64,000 nucleotides of DNA from Chryseobacterium indicum (GCF_021504595.1 NZ_JACSGT010000001.1:2418001-2482000); one strand, 5' to 3'. Shown: positions 1-8,040, counted from the stretch's first letter. Notes: generated from the letters alone by a model not told the origin. A program made the numbers and translations.

Positions 1-1868
1 TCAAAACCATCACGGAGCAAATCGGGAAATTGCAGAAGTTCTTCCCGACCATGCCGGAAACCTTTCCTACTCTAATGGAAGATGTTTCTGTTCTGGAATT
101 CAGAAAAGAGATTATTGATAAAGTTGATAAAGTATTCAACCGTTTTGGTGAGGTGAAAAGCGAAGCTTCCCCTGCTTTAAAAGGGTTAAGAAGTGAAATT
201 CAGCACGCCAAAAAAGCGATTCAGGAAAACTTTAACCGTGCGTTAACAACTTATGGACAGAGTGATTTTCTGGATGATATTCGCGAAACGATTATTGATG
301 ACCAAAGAGTTTTAGCGGTAAAATCGGGTTTCAAAAGAAGAGTTCCGGGAAGAGTTTTGGGACTTTCAAAAACCGGTTCTATCACTTATATTCAGCCGGA
401 TTCCGTAGTAAAGCATTATTTCAAGCTTCGTGAAAGCGAGGAGGAAGAGAAAAAGGAAATTGATAAGATTTTAAGACAGCTTACCGCAGAACTGGCGGAA
501 TTTCAACCTCAGCTCTGGAGATATCAGAAGTATATTTTCGACCTTGATTTAACGAGAGCGAAGGCTAAATTTGCAGAGCTCATTAATGGTGTTTTACCAA
601 AAATCAACCGCCATAAAACATTAAGATTAAGAGAAGCGTTCCATCCTTTGCTGTTTTTAAGAAATAAAGCGGAAAATAAAACGATCTATCCTCAAACGCT
701 GAGTTTAACGGAACACAACAGAATCATCTGTATTTCCGGACCGAATGCGGGAGGAAAATCTATTACGCTGAAAACGGTTGGTCTGCTTCAACTGATGATC
801 CAGAGCGGAATTCTGGTTCCTACCCATCCCAAATCGGAAATGTTTTTCTTTGATAAGATCATGACCGATATTGGGGATAATCAGTCGATTGAAAACCATC
901 TTTCAACGTATTCATCAAGATTGAAGAAAATGTCCGGAATCATTCGTGAAGCAGAAGCCAATACGCTTTTACTGATTGATGAATTCGGTACAGGTTCCGA
1001 TCCTGAACTGGGAGGTGCTTTAGCAGAAAGTTTCCTTGAGTTTTTCTATGACAAAAAAAGTTTTGCGATCATTACGACGCACTACACCAATATTAAACTT
1101 GTTGTGGAACAGCTTCCGAATGCGCAGAATGCAGCAATGTTATTCAATGAAGAAACATTGGAACCGATGTACAAACTGGAAGTGGGACAAGCGGGAAGTT
1201 CATTTACTTTTGAGGTGGCGGAAAAGAATAAAATTCCGAGATTTATTATTCATTCTGCCAAGAAAAAGGTGGAACATGATATTGTAAATCTGGATAAAAC
1301 GATTGTAAAGCTTCAGCAGGAGAAATACGAAGTGGAAAAGCTTAAAACCGATCTTGCCGAAAGAAAGGAATCTGTAGAAGATAAGCGCGATAACCTTCAG
1401 AAACTGAATGAGCAGCTTCAGCAGAAGCTATTCAATTTCCAGAAATTATATGAAGAAGAGCATCGTAAACTGCAGTTCGGGAATAAAATTGAGGCTTTTA
1501 TCGACAGCTACGTAAAAGGAAAGTCCAGAAAAGATGTGGTAAAAGATTTTGTAAAAATTCTTGAGCAGGAAAAATTCAGAAAACTGGGTACAGATAAAGA
1601 TGAATCCAAACGTCTGCAGGTTGTAAAAAGAAAGATAACCCAACAGCTTAAAAAGGAGGAAGTAATTGAAAAAATTACGGAAACCAATGAAAAACTGGAG
1701 GAAAAACGCAAAACCGACCGCGCTCTCTGGATGAAAGTCGGGCAACGCGTCCGTATTTCCGGCAGCACAAGTGTGGGAACGATTGAAAAAATTTCACGGA
1801 ATAAAGTGATCGTAAATTACGGAACATTCAAAACAACGATTGACGCAGACGAACTGGAAAGAATTTAA
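1..1868 (+). CDS. mutS2: Endonuclease/mismatch-repair-like ATPase MutS2, 5' end cut by the window
   Basis: The reading frame is open to the first base, so the true start lies upstream; the TTG at 30 is not a start. MutS2 proteins are ABC-class ATPases of the MutS superfamily that act on branched DNA or on stalled, collided ribosomes. Visible: the core/lever region, Walker A GPNAGGKS near 739-762, Walker B LLLIDEFGTGSDP near 966-1004, a long charged coiled coil (about 1270-1720), then a small beta-rich KOW-like tail containing GTIEKISRNKVIVNYG. The protein stops right after this tail, so the C-terminal Smr nuclease domain of the longer MutS2 form is absent. The stop codon abuts the ATG of the next gene, implying co-transcription. 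Confidence 0.93.
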   Translation, partial: KTITEQIGKLQKFFPTMPETFPTLMEDVSVLEFRKEIIDKVDKVFNRFGEVKSEASPALKGLRSEIQHAKKAIQENFNRALTTYGQSDFLDDIRETIIDDQRVLAVKSGFKRRVPGRVLGLSKTGSITYIQPDSVVKHYFKLRESEEEEKKEIDKILRQLTAELAEFQPQLWRYQKYIFDLDLTRAKAKFAELINGVLPKINRHKTLRLREAFHPLLFLRNKAENKTIYPQTLSLTEHNRIICISGPNAGGKSITLKTVGLLQLMIQSGILVPTHPKSEMFFFDKIMTDIGDNQSIENHLSTYSSRLKKMSGIIREAEANTLLLIDEFGTGSDPELGGALAESFLEFFYDKKSFAIITTHYTNIKLVVEQLPNAQNAAMLFNEETLEPMYKLEVGQAGSSFTFEVAEKNKIPRFIIHSAKKKVEHDIVNLDKTIVKLQQEKYEVEKLKTDLAERKESVEDKRDNLQKLNEQLQQKLFNFQKLYEEEHRKLQFGNKIEAFIDSYVKGKSRKDVVKDFVKILEQEKFRKLGTDKDESKRLQVVKRKITQQLKKEEVIEKITETNEKLEEKRKTDRALWMKVGQRVRISGSTSVGTIEKISRNKVIVNYGTFKTTIDADELERI

Positions 1869-2360
1869 ATGATAACGGTAAAAACTCATATCAGTTTTAA
1901 GGATTTTCTGATGTTTCATCTCAAAAGTTCTTTAATAAGGCTTATTGCTTTTCCTTTGCTGATTTTGCTTTTCTTTATTGTAAAACTGTTTGCGGATGGC
2001 AATTCTGAACAGGAAATTTTGCTTTCGGCTTCAATGTGGCTCGGAATTATGTTTCTGTTTATCGTGATCCGGTCTTTTTTAAGACTGAGATTTGCTTTCA
2101 GCTCAAATAAAAAGATTCAGGAAAATATTACGTACATTTTTACGGAAGAGAAAATCCGTACGGAAGGAGAAACTTTTGATGCAGAATTTGCATGGAATAC
2201 AGTTTATAAAGTGAAGGAAAATAAAGAATGGTTTCTGATCTACCAAAGTGCACAGACGATGAATATGGTCCCGAAAAAGTATTTTACAAAGGAGCAGATT
2301 ACCGGATTGCGAAGAATGATTACAGAAAATAATGTAAAAGCAAAGCTCAGAAAAGAGTAA
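1869..2360 (+). CDS. YcxB-like membrane protein
   Basis: 163 residues. Two hydrophobic helices (about 25-45 and 55-75) are followed by a soluble beta-rich domain with the pattern ITYIFTEEKI - EFAWNTVYKVKE - MVPKKYF, resembling the YcxB-like C-terminal domain. The function of this family is unknown; the domain is probably cytoplasmic and membrane-tethered. The ATG follows the mutS2 TAA without a gap, so translation is probably coupled. A strong hairpin terminator follows at 2383. Two more proteins of the same type lie at 55843-56909. Confidence 0.7.
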   Translation: MITVKTHISFKDFLMFHLKSSLIRLIAFPLLILLFFIVKLFADGNSEQEILLSASMWLGIMFLFIVIRSFLRLRFAFSSNKKIQENITYIFTEEKIRTEGETFDAEFAWNTVYKVKENKEWFLIYQSAQTMNMVPKKYFTKEQITGLRRMITENNVKAKLRKE

Positions 2361-2382
2361 TCTGCTTACAAAATATCTTATG

Positions 2383-2412
2383 AGAGCGTCTGTTCAGGAC
2401 GCTCTTTTATTT
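2383..2412 (+). terminator. Intrinsic terminator after mutS2-ycxB
   Basis: Perfect 8-bp stem AGAGCGTC / GACGCTCT (2383-2390 and 2398-2405) with a 7-nt loop, followed by a T-rich tail. It closes the mutS2 - YcxB transcription unit. Confidence 0.85.
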
Positions 2413-2445
2413 TAAATTTTATATTTTTACCCCAAACAATAATTT

Positions 2446-3057
2446 ATGAAGACTTTAAAAATACTGTCAGACTTTCTGCCGATACCAAGCTATACTATAA
2501 TTATCCTTTGTTTTTTATTTCCCTTTTTCCTTGTGAAATGCGGTAACGTTACTTTAATGTCTGTGAAGGGAACTGATCTGATAACGGGAGTTTCTAAGCA
2601 AAAAATGGACGAAAGAATGAGAGAAAGCATTAAAAAAAGTTCTCCTTACACATCTTCCGTAAGCAATCAGGAGGATCGTCCGTCTTCATCCGATGATTCT
2701 CAGAAAAAAAGTGACAAAGGTGATATTTCGCCGAATCTGTTTGTTATTCTTTCTTTTCTAATGGCAGTTGCCGGAATTGCTGTGCAATTGATGAAAACCT
2801 TACGAAACAAATATCTTTATCATCTTGGATTTTCTGTAGCCGGACTTCTTGGTTTTTTAGGATTTTATCTCAGTTTTAAAGCAAAAATGGAAGATCTGGA
2901 ACATACTACAGGAATGGGAATGGATGGAAAAATAAATATTGCGTACAGTTTCGGAGAAGCTTTTTATATTGCTGCCGCTTTATTTTCAGTTGTTTTTCTT
3001 TTCTTTGGAATCTATTCTTATCTGTTTTTATCAAAAAAAGATATAGAGAAAATTTAG
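2446..3057 (+). CDS. Polytopic membrane protein of unknown function
   Basis: 203 residues, not recognised. One hydrophobic segment near 15-33 ends in FFLVKCG. A hydrophilic Ser/Lys-rich stretch follows (about 55-92, many SS and KKS repeats), then three further membrane helices (about 96-114, 124-143, 170-194). The probable topology is four helices with the polar insert outside the membrane. The ATG at 2446 follows an AT-rich spacer after the terminator, so the gene has its own promoter. It sits upstream of a small membrane protein and an ABC ATPase, but there is no direct evidence that they work together. Confidence 0.65.
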   Translation: MKTLKILSDFLPIPSYTIIILCFLFPFFLVKCGNVTLMSVKGTDLITGVSKQKMDERMRESIKKSSPYTSSVSNQEDRPSSSDDSQKKSDKGDISPNLFVILSFLMAVAGIAVQLMKTLRNKYLYHLGFSVAGLLGFLGFYLSFKAKMEDLEHTTGMGMDGKINIAYSFGEAFYIAAALFSVVFLFFGIYSYLFLSKKDIEKI

Positions 3058-3177
3058 CGATATTTGGTTATCAGACAGTACACATACAAAAACTAAGAGT
3101 TTAAAAATGCTTCAGTAAAAGCTTTGTAACTGCCTTTGGTGACTTTGGTGGAATTCAAAATTAATTTAAACAGATAT

Positions 3178-3456
3178 ATGGTTAAAAATATAAGGATTCT
3201 CTGGATTTTCTATGTAAAATTACTGATTCCTGCTGTTCTCTTTTCTTTGCTGATGAATATCCCGCTTGGTTTTACCACTGTCAATTTTGGATTATGCTTC
3301 TTATTATTTCTTCCGGTTTTTCATTACCTCATCTATGAATTGAGACTAAAAGAAGAATATTCTTTCTTTGCCAATTTCGGGTTTTCAAGATTATTTCTCT
3401 GGATCTTTACTTTTTCATTAAGTGTAATCATTAATATATTTACAAAACTGATATGA
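3178..3456 (+). CDS. Small membrane protein paired with an ABC ATPase
   Basis: 92 residues from the ATG at 3178; an upstream in-frame TTG at 3136 is less likely to be the start. It is almost entirely hydrophobic, with three predicted helices (about 8-27, 33-55 and 68-90). Its last codons overlap the ATG of the ATPase gene by 4 bp (ATGA), the usual sign of translational coupling. It may be a very small permease subunit or an accessory protein for that ATPase. No known family was recognised. Confidence 0.6.
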   Translation: MVKNIRILWIFYVKLLIPAVLFSLLMNIPLGFTTVNFGLCFLLFLPVFHYLIYELRLKEEYSFFANFGFSRLFLWIFTFSLSVIINIFTKLI

Positions 3457-4115
3457 GCAGATTACATATTGACAGCCTCACAAAATCTTTTAATGAAAAG
3501 AAAATCCTAAGAGATATCTACATCAGTTGTGAAACGGGAAAGGTAATCGGTTTGCTGGGAAGAAACGGTACGGGAAAATCTACTCTTTTAAAAATTGTTT
3601 TCGGGACCGAGAAGGGAGATTCTCAGTTTATCAGAGTGGATGATAAAGTTCTGCAAAATCAGATGGACAGGAAAGGAAGAATTGCTTATTTACCTCAATA
3701 CTCATTTCTTCCGAAAGGTATTAAAATAAAAAACCTGATCTCCCTTTTCTGTACTAAAGAAAACGCGGATCAGCTTTTTAAATCAGATCTGCTAAAACCT
3801 TTTTTGAATACAACTCCACGAAACCTTTCAGGGGGCGAGAAAAAAATTGTTGAGGTTATTTTAATGATCTATTCCGATTCGAAATTTGTTCTTCTGGATG
3901 AACCTTTTAACGCTTTATCACCGAAAATGATTTCTGAAATTCAAAAAATGATCAAAGAACAGTCTCAGCAGAAGGGATTTATTATTTCAGATCACCGTTA
4001 TCAGGAGGTTTTGGATATTTCAGATGAAATTTATCTGCTTTCTGATACGTATCTGAAGAAGATTAAAGATTTTAAAGAATTGCAGCAGTATAATTATCTT
4101 CCGAAGAATATTTAA
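3453..4115 (+). CDS. ABC transporter ATP-binding protein
   Basis: 220 residues, a single complete nucleotide-binding domain. Walker A GRNGTGKS at 36-43, Q-loop in AYLPQYS, signature LSGGEKK near 124, Walker B FVLLDEP near 145, and the switch histidine in SDHR. It would energise transport at the inner membrane. The only obvious membrane partner is the 92-residue protein overlapping its start; no conventional 6-helix permease is adjacent. There is no C39 peptidase domain, so this is not a processing exporter for double-glycine peptides. Confidence 0.88.
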   Translation: MSRLHIDSLTKSFNEKKILRDIYISCETGKVIGLLGRNGTGKSTLLKIVFGTEKGDSQFIRVDDKVLQNQMDRKGRIAYLPQYSFLPKGIKIKNLISLFCTKENADQLFKSDLLKPFLNTTPRNLSGGEKKIVEVILMIYSDSKFVLLDEPFNALSPKMISEIQKMIKEQSQQKGFIISDHRYQEVLDISDEIYLLSDTYLKKIKDFKELQQYNYLPKNI

Positions 4116-4146
4116 TTTATATATTTGAACTTTCAAAAAAATTTTC

Positions 4147-4947
4147 ATGATGGTTTCCGGAAAAAAAGCTTTTTATCTTTCAGTGTTCAGTATTTTTTCT
4201 TTTGCTTTTGCGAAGGGGCAGAATAAAGTGCCTTTTGGCGTGGTAAAAGCTGAAGAAGGTTATGCCATGGTGCGTGTACATAAAGACGATTACCGAAAAA
4301 TAATTGACAAGATCCGTATGAAAACCGGAGATGTTTTTATTTACGAAAAACCTGCACCGGGGGAAACAGAATGGATCTGGATAAAATATCCTGAAAAAGA
4401 AGACACCGAAAAACCTTTCGTACGATACGACAGCATCACCAAGGAAGGAATGGTGAATAAAAACCGTATTGTTTTCGTTGATAATTTACCAAAATTTACG
4501 CCTTCTAAATCGAAAAACGGAAAGTCTCTGATTTTTACTGATGATACCAATCCTAAAATTCCCGGAAACCAGAGAACAAAAGTTATCATTGATGTTTATC
4601 CTTCTTATGCACAAATCAAAAAGCAGGAAAAAGATTCTAACGGAAACATCGTTAAAATAGACAAGGTAAAAGCCTGGGGCGTAGGAAAAGAATTGCCGGA
4701 AGGTTTAATGGAAATAAAATCTGTACGTGTTCAGCAGCCCGGAAGAGGTTCTGTTTTTGTAAGAGATGCCATTAAAAATATGTTTCAGCCTGCCATGGAT
4801 TTTGAAAACGTAGGCGTTACCGCCATCGATAACGATCATATTTTTCTTTATATGATTAACGGTTCAGGCGAAAACCGCTATACAACGATCTGGACAATCA
4901 AGCAGGGAAAAGCTGAGAGCCAGATCATTTATAAAACCCCTGAATAA
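4147..4947 (+). CDS. Secreted/periplasmic protein of unknown function
   Basis: 266 residues, with a signal peptide (hydrophobic core about 8-22, cleavage probably after FAKG or nearby). ATG codons occur at both 4147 and 4150. The mature part is beta-rich and charged, with no catalytic motif that I recognise and no membrane segment. Only 31 bp separate it from the ABC ATPase gene, so it may belong to the same transcript. The B12 riboswitch begins downstream on the same strand. Confidence 0.6.
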   Translation: MMVSGKKAFYLSVFSIFSFAFAKGQNKVPFGVVKAEEGYAMVRVHKDDYRKIIDKIRMKTGDVFIYEKPAPGETEWIWIKYPEKEDTEKPFVRYDSITKEGMVNKNRIVFVDNLPKFTPSKSKNGKSLIFTDDTNPKIPGNQRTKVIIDVYPSYAQIKKQEKDSNGNIVKIDKVKAWGVGKELPEGLMEIKSVRVQQPGRGSVFVRDAIKNMFQPAMDFENVGVTAIDNDHIFLYMINGSGENRYTTIWTIKQGKAESQIIYKTPE

Positions 4948-5014
4948 TTCATCAATAATCATTATTTTTGTCATCGAAAAGTGTGACTTTAGATTTTATA
5001 AGTTTATCACTTTT

Positions 5015-5172
5015 CAGGAAATTGGTTTTGCTTAACTGCAGATTAAAAGGGAATCGTGTGAAAATCACGAACTGTCGCGCAACTGTAAGTAACGGAATTC
5101 TTTATTAAAAATCCACTGTGCAGGGTCATGGGAAGGAAATAAAGAGGTTACAAGTCAGGAGACCTGCCTTTT
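5015..5172 (+). promoter_or_regulatory. Cobalamin (B12) riboswitch
   Basis: Hallmarks of the cobalamin aptamer appear in the right order: TTAAAAGGGAA near 5043, a GTGTGAAAATCAC arm (5056-5068), the core GCGCAACTGTAAG (5077-5089), CCACTG (5113-5118), GGGAAGGAA (5130-5138) and the B12-box end AAGTCAGGAGACCTGCC (5152-5168). Known members bind adenosyl- or other cobalamins and usually repress B12 uptake or synthesis genes. Here the first downstream gene is an acyl-CoA thioesterase 120 bp away. Confidence 0.92.
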
Positions 5173-5185
5173 TCTTAACAACAAA

Positions 5186-5250
5186 AAACTTTCGCGATTT
5201 GAAGTTTATTGATCTAATGGATACTCAGAGATTTCTGTCTCTGCTTTTTC
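5186..5250 (+). terminator. Expression-platform hairpins after the B12 riboswitch
   Basis: Two hairpins follow the aptamer: AAACTT/AAGTTT (5186-5191 and 5202-5207, loop TCGCGATTTG) and CAGAGA/TCTCTG (5226-5231 and 5238-5243), the latter followed by CTTTTTCTGTT. The second looks like an intrinsic terminator and could be the ligand-controlled element. The assignment as expression platform is inference. Confidence 0.6.
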
Positions 5251-5292
5251 TGTTGTTCCGATATTTTCATTTCGCTTTAATAATAATGATAT

Positions 5293-5676
5293 ATGACTAC
5301 AGAAGAAAGAATTGAAGCATCCGAAACCCGAATTTTTAAAGCGGTTTTCCCAAACACAACCAATCATTACGATACTCTTTTCGGAGGTACGGCGATGCAG
5401 CTAATGGATGAAGTGGCTTTTATTGCAGCAACAAGATTTGCAAGAAAACGCGTGGTAACCGTAAGCAGCGATAAAATTGATTTTAAAAGATCGATCCCCG
5501 CAGGAACGATTGTGGAGTTAATCGGAAAAGTTGTTCATGTAGGAAAAACAAGCATGAAAGTAAATGTAGAAATTTTTACGGAACAGATGTATTCTTATGA
5601 AAGGGAAAGAGCGATCGTAGGAGATTTTACTTTTGTAGCGATTGATGAATTTAAGAAGCCAATTCAAATATTATAA
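5293..5676 (+). CDS. Acyl-CoA thioesterase, hotdog fold (YciA/BFIT type)
   Basis: 127 residues, a single hotdog domain. It contains the typical active-site stretch NHYDTLFGGTAMQLMDEVAF, where the Asp and the helix after GG form the acyl-CoA site, and the strand pattern VTVSSDKIDFKRSIPAG. Such enzymes hydrolyse acyl-CoA to free acid and CoA in the cytoplasm. The start at 5293 is the first ATG with a good N-terminus. It lies directly behind the cobalamin riboswitch, which makes B12-responsive expression possible. It ends at a pair of strong palindromes shared with the convergent gene. Confidence 0.88.
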   Translation: MTTEERIEASETRIFKAVFPNTTNHYDTLFGGTAMQLMDEVAFIAATRFARKRVVTVSSDKIDFKRSIPAGTIVELIGKVVHVGKTSMKVNVEIFTEQMYSYERERAIVGDFTFVAIDEFKKPIQIL

Positions 5677-5679
5677 AAA

Positions 5680-5708
5680 GGTTCCGGCGACCTTCGGTCG
5701 CCGGAACC
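5680..5708. terminator. Palindromic terminator/repeat 1 of the GTTYCGGCG family
   Basis: Perfect 13-bp stem GGTTCCGGCGACC / GGTCGCCGGAACC with a TTC loop, GC-rich against an AT-rich background, directly after the thioesterase stop. It probably works on both strands between convergent genes. Confidence 0.8.
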
Positions 5709-5735
5709 CAATATTTTCAAAATGTTCTTTAAAGT

Positions 5736-5764
5736 GGTTTCGGCGGGCAAAGCCCGCCGAAACC
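5736..5764. terminator. Palindromic terminator/repeat 2 of the GTTYCGGCG family
   Basis: Perfect 13-bp stem GGTTTCGGCGGGC / GCCCGCCGAAACC with an AAA loop, ending immediately before the stop of the minus-strand HD hydrolase gene. The outer half matches the hairpin at 5680 and another at 60293. Confidence 0.8.
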
Positions 5765-5765
5765 T

Positions 5766-6386
5766 TTATTTCAATACCTTTTCGGTTTCAAGATTTTTAA
5801 TTAACAACATCTGAAAAGCTTCTCCCAGTTCATCAGAAGCCCTTATAATGGCATTTTCCAGCATATTTCTGATTTGTTTTTCCGTGACTCCGGCTTCTGT
5901 CCAGCTCTTTCCTGAAGTGTGGGAATTTAAGATAAAAGGCATAATGCGGTCAATTGCACAGGCAAAAACAGCATCGGGAGTCTGCTCTTCTTCAAATTCC
6001 AGCCAAAGGTTAAAAAATTCTGAGCGCAGCGGTTCATCCAAAATTCCGAAGATCTTCTGAGCCGAAACTTTCTCTCTTTCAAATTTCCCGACCATGGCAG
6101 CTTCATCAAATATAAAGGTGTCCCCTGCTTCAATTTCAACCAAATCGTGAATCGACAGCATTCTGATCACTCTCAAAAGATCAATATCCGCTCTGTTTTT
6201 CGCATAAGGAAACAGAATCTGCGCCAGAATAATAATCTGCCACGAATGTTCTGCCGTATTTTCCCTTCTGGAATCATCTGCATTATAATTTCTTCGCTGT
6301 ACATTTTTCAGGGCATCAACGGCCAGAATAAAATCGATTTCCTTTTGTATCTTCATATTTATTTTGTTTAAAATTTCATCATCCAT
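5766..6386 (-). CDS. HD-domain hydrolase (YfbR/HD_3 type nucleotidase-like)
   Basis: 206 residues. It carries the HD phosphohydrolase metal motif: AEHSW (first His), then SIHDLVEIEAGD (the HD pair), and a later conserved Asp in ACAIDRIMP. This pattern is that of the HD_3 group, which includes 5'-deoxynucleotidases and related nucleotide phosphohydrolases. The exact substrate cannot be read from the sequence. It is a monocistronic minus-strand gene, convergent with the thioesterase and divergent from the P450. Confidence 0.82.
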   Translation of the reverse strand: MDDEILNKINMKIQKEIDFILAVDALKNVQRRNYNADDSRRENTAEHSWQIIILAQILFPYAKNRADIDLLRVIRMLSIHDLVEIEAGDTFIFDEAAMVGKFEREKVSAQKIFGILDEPLRSEFFNLWLEFEEEQTPDAVFACAIDRIMPFILNSHTSGKSWTEAGVTEKQIRNMLENAIIRASDELGEAFQMLLIKNLETEKVLK

Positions 6387-6487
6387 TTTACGGGATTGAT
6401 GATAAAAAAGCTGTACAAAAATAAGACTTTTGACTGTAAACCTATTTTAATTCACAGATTAGTATTACATTTATTTAAATATTATGT

Positions 6488-7828
6488 ATGACGCCAAATT
6501 ACAATTATCCTGCAGAAATCAAAGGAAAACGAAAACTGTATTCTCTTTTTTACGGAGTAAATAATCCCTTGGAAGTAATCAGTGGAAATCATGCCATTGC
6601 AGGAGATACTTATTATCTTAAAGCTACTTTAACGAATAAGAATTTTATCTTTTCTCAGGATAAGGAATTCATCGAATATATTTTAAAACAAAACCAGAAA
6701 AATTATTTCAAATCTGATATCCAGTCCGTTACTTTAAGAAAATATCTCGGGAAAGGACTGCTTACGAACAATGGAAAAGACTGGCTGAAACAAAGGAGAC
6801 TTATACAGCCCGGTTTTAGTAAAGCTAAAATTGCTGAACTTATCTCTATCATGAACGAAGAAATAAATAAAGCTTTTACGCCTTTTCCTGATGAACCTGA
6901 AATCGATCTGCATGATTTTTTCCACACCCTTACTTTTAATATTGTTGCAAAAACACTTTTCAGTTCGGATATTGATGAAGAAAGCGTAAAAGAACTTGGG
7001 AAAATTATTACAGAAGTTCAGGAAGTTTTTGCCAAAGAAGTAAGAATACCTTTCTATTCACAGTTTTTGAAAAGTATTGGTGTCATCGATAAAATGATCA
7101 AGAAAAGTACTGAAGCCAAAAATATTATTCAGGGTGTTCTGGATAAACGCAGAAATTCGAAGGAAGAAAAAAATGATTTGCTGGATATGCTTATTCAGGC
7201 GAGATATGAAGACACGCAGCTTCCGATGTCTGATGAACAACTTATTGATGAAATGCTCATTCTTTTCATTGCAGGACACGAAACAACAGCCAATGCATTA
7301 AGCTTTATCTTTTTTGAGATCAGTCTAAACCCTGAAGCTGAACAAAAGCTAAAGGCTGAAATTGCCACAGAAAGTGAAAATGCTTTCGGGACAGAAAGCT
7401 TAATGAAAAAATCTTATACCACAAATATTATCAAAGAAGCAATGCGGCTGCATTCTCCGGCATGGGCAATCGACAGACAGGCTTTAGAAGATGATAATTT
7501 TAAAAATTACTCTTGGAAAAAAGGAACTTTAATAATCCTCTATATTACAGGGCTGCACAGAAACCCGAAATATTGGAATGATCCCGATTCCTTTATTCCG
7601 GAACGTTTTGATGATGAAAATGCTAAAAATTTCGCTTATTATCCTTTCGGAGCGGGACCGAGACTCTGCATCGGAGAACACTTTGCCATGATGGAAATGG
7701 CACTTATCGTCCGTAGATTCTATAAAAGCTACACTTTTAGATCATATCATAAAGAATTACAGAAAAAAGCTTTGGTTACGTTAAGAACAGTGAGCTTAAA
7801 AGGTAAAATTATTAAAAATTTAATCTGA
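6488..7828 (+). CDS. Cytochrome P450 monooxygenase
   Basis: 446 residues. It has the I-helix oxygen-binding motif AGHETTANA (about 258-266), the K-helix ExxR in KEAMRLHSP, PERFD, and the haem loop FGAGPRLCIGE with the proximal Cys near residue 394. There is no N-terminal membrane anchor, so it is a soluble enzyme that needs separate redox partners. No ferredoxin or reductase gene is adjacent. The substrate is unknown; the hydrophobic character fits fatty acid or terpenoid oxidation, but that is only a guess. Confidence 0.93.
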   Translation: MTPNYNYPAEIKGKRKLYSLFYGVNNPLEVISGNHAIAGDTYYLKATLTNKNFIFSQDKEFIEYILKQNQKNYFKSDIQSVTLRKYLGKGLLTNNGKDWLKQRRLIQPGFSKAKIAELISIMNEEINKAFTPFPDEPEIDLHDFFHTLTFNIVAKTLFSSDIDEESVKELGKIITEVQEVFAKEVRIPFYSQFLKSIGVIDKMIKKSTEAKNIIQGVLDKRRNSKEEKNDLLDMLIQARYEDTQLPMSDEQLIDEMLILFIAGHETTANALSFIFFEISLNPEAEQKLKAEIATESENAFGTESLMKKSYTTNIIKEAMRLHSPAWAIDRQALEDDNFKNYSWKKGTLIILYITGLHRNPKYWNDPDSFIPERFDDENAKNFAYYPFGAGPRLCIGEHFAMMEMALIVRRFYKSYTFRSYHKELQKKALVTLRTVSLKGKIIKNLI

Positions 7829-7922
7829 ATTTCCTAAAATTCATATTTCTAAAATTTTCTAATAAAAATAATTAGTCTGATTATTAATTAGTTAAATATT
7901 TAATTTGAATTTTTTCACTACT

Positions 7923-7968
7923 TTGTATTGCATAATACCATTTTATTTACATATCTTTGTAATGTAAA
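7923..7968 (+). promoter_or_regulatory. Promoter and PadR-type operator of the padR-pspC operon
   Basis: A Bacteroidota-type promoter is visible: TTG at 7928-7930, 21 nt, then TATCTTTG at 7952-7959. A perfect 7-bp inverted repeat TTTACAT / ATGTAAA (7946-7952 and 7962-7968, 9-nt spacer) encloses the -7 box. Such an operator over the promoter suggests autorepression by the PadR protein encoded just downstream. Confidence 0.65.
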
Positions 7969-8040
7969 ATCGAAACAGGTACAACTAGCTAGGTTCCGGG
8001 TTTCGAAAATTATACAACTAATTAACAAAACTTATTAAAG

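Noticed and set aside
1036-1745. Several 80-100-codon frames inside mutS2 on both strands
   Set aside because: Shadows of the coding frame with unnatural composition; the same was judged for the short frames overlapping other confident genes.
30-1868. TTG at 30 as the mutS2 start
   Set aside because: The frame is open upstream to the window edge and the N-terminal part of MutS2 is missing, so the gene is simply cut.
3453-4115. ABC ATPase considered as exporter for the GG peptides
   Set aside because: No C39 peptidase domain and no fused membrane domain; 37-45 kb away from the peptides.
5118-5315. 65-codon frame over the B12 riboswitch
   Set aside because: Most of it lies inside the aptamer, whose conserved blocks explain the sequence; only the last 32 codons are noted as a weak finding.
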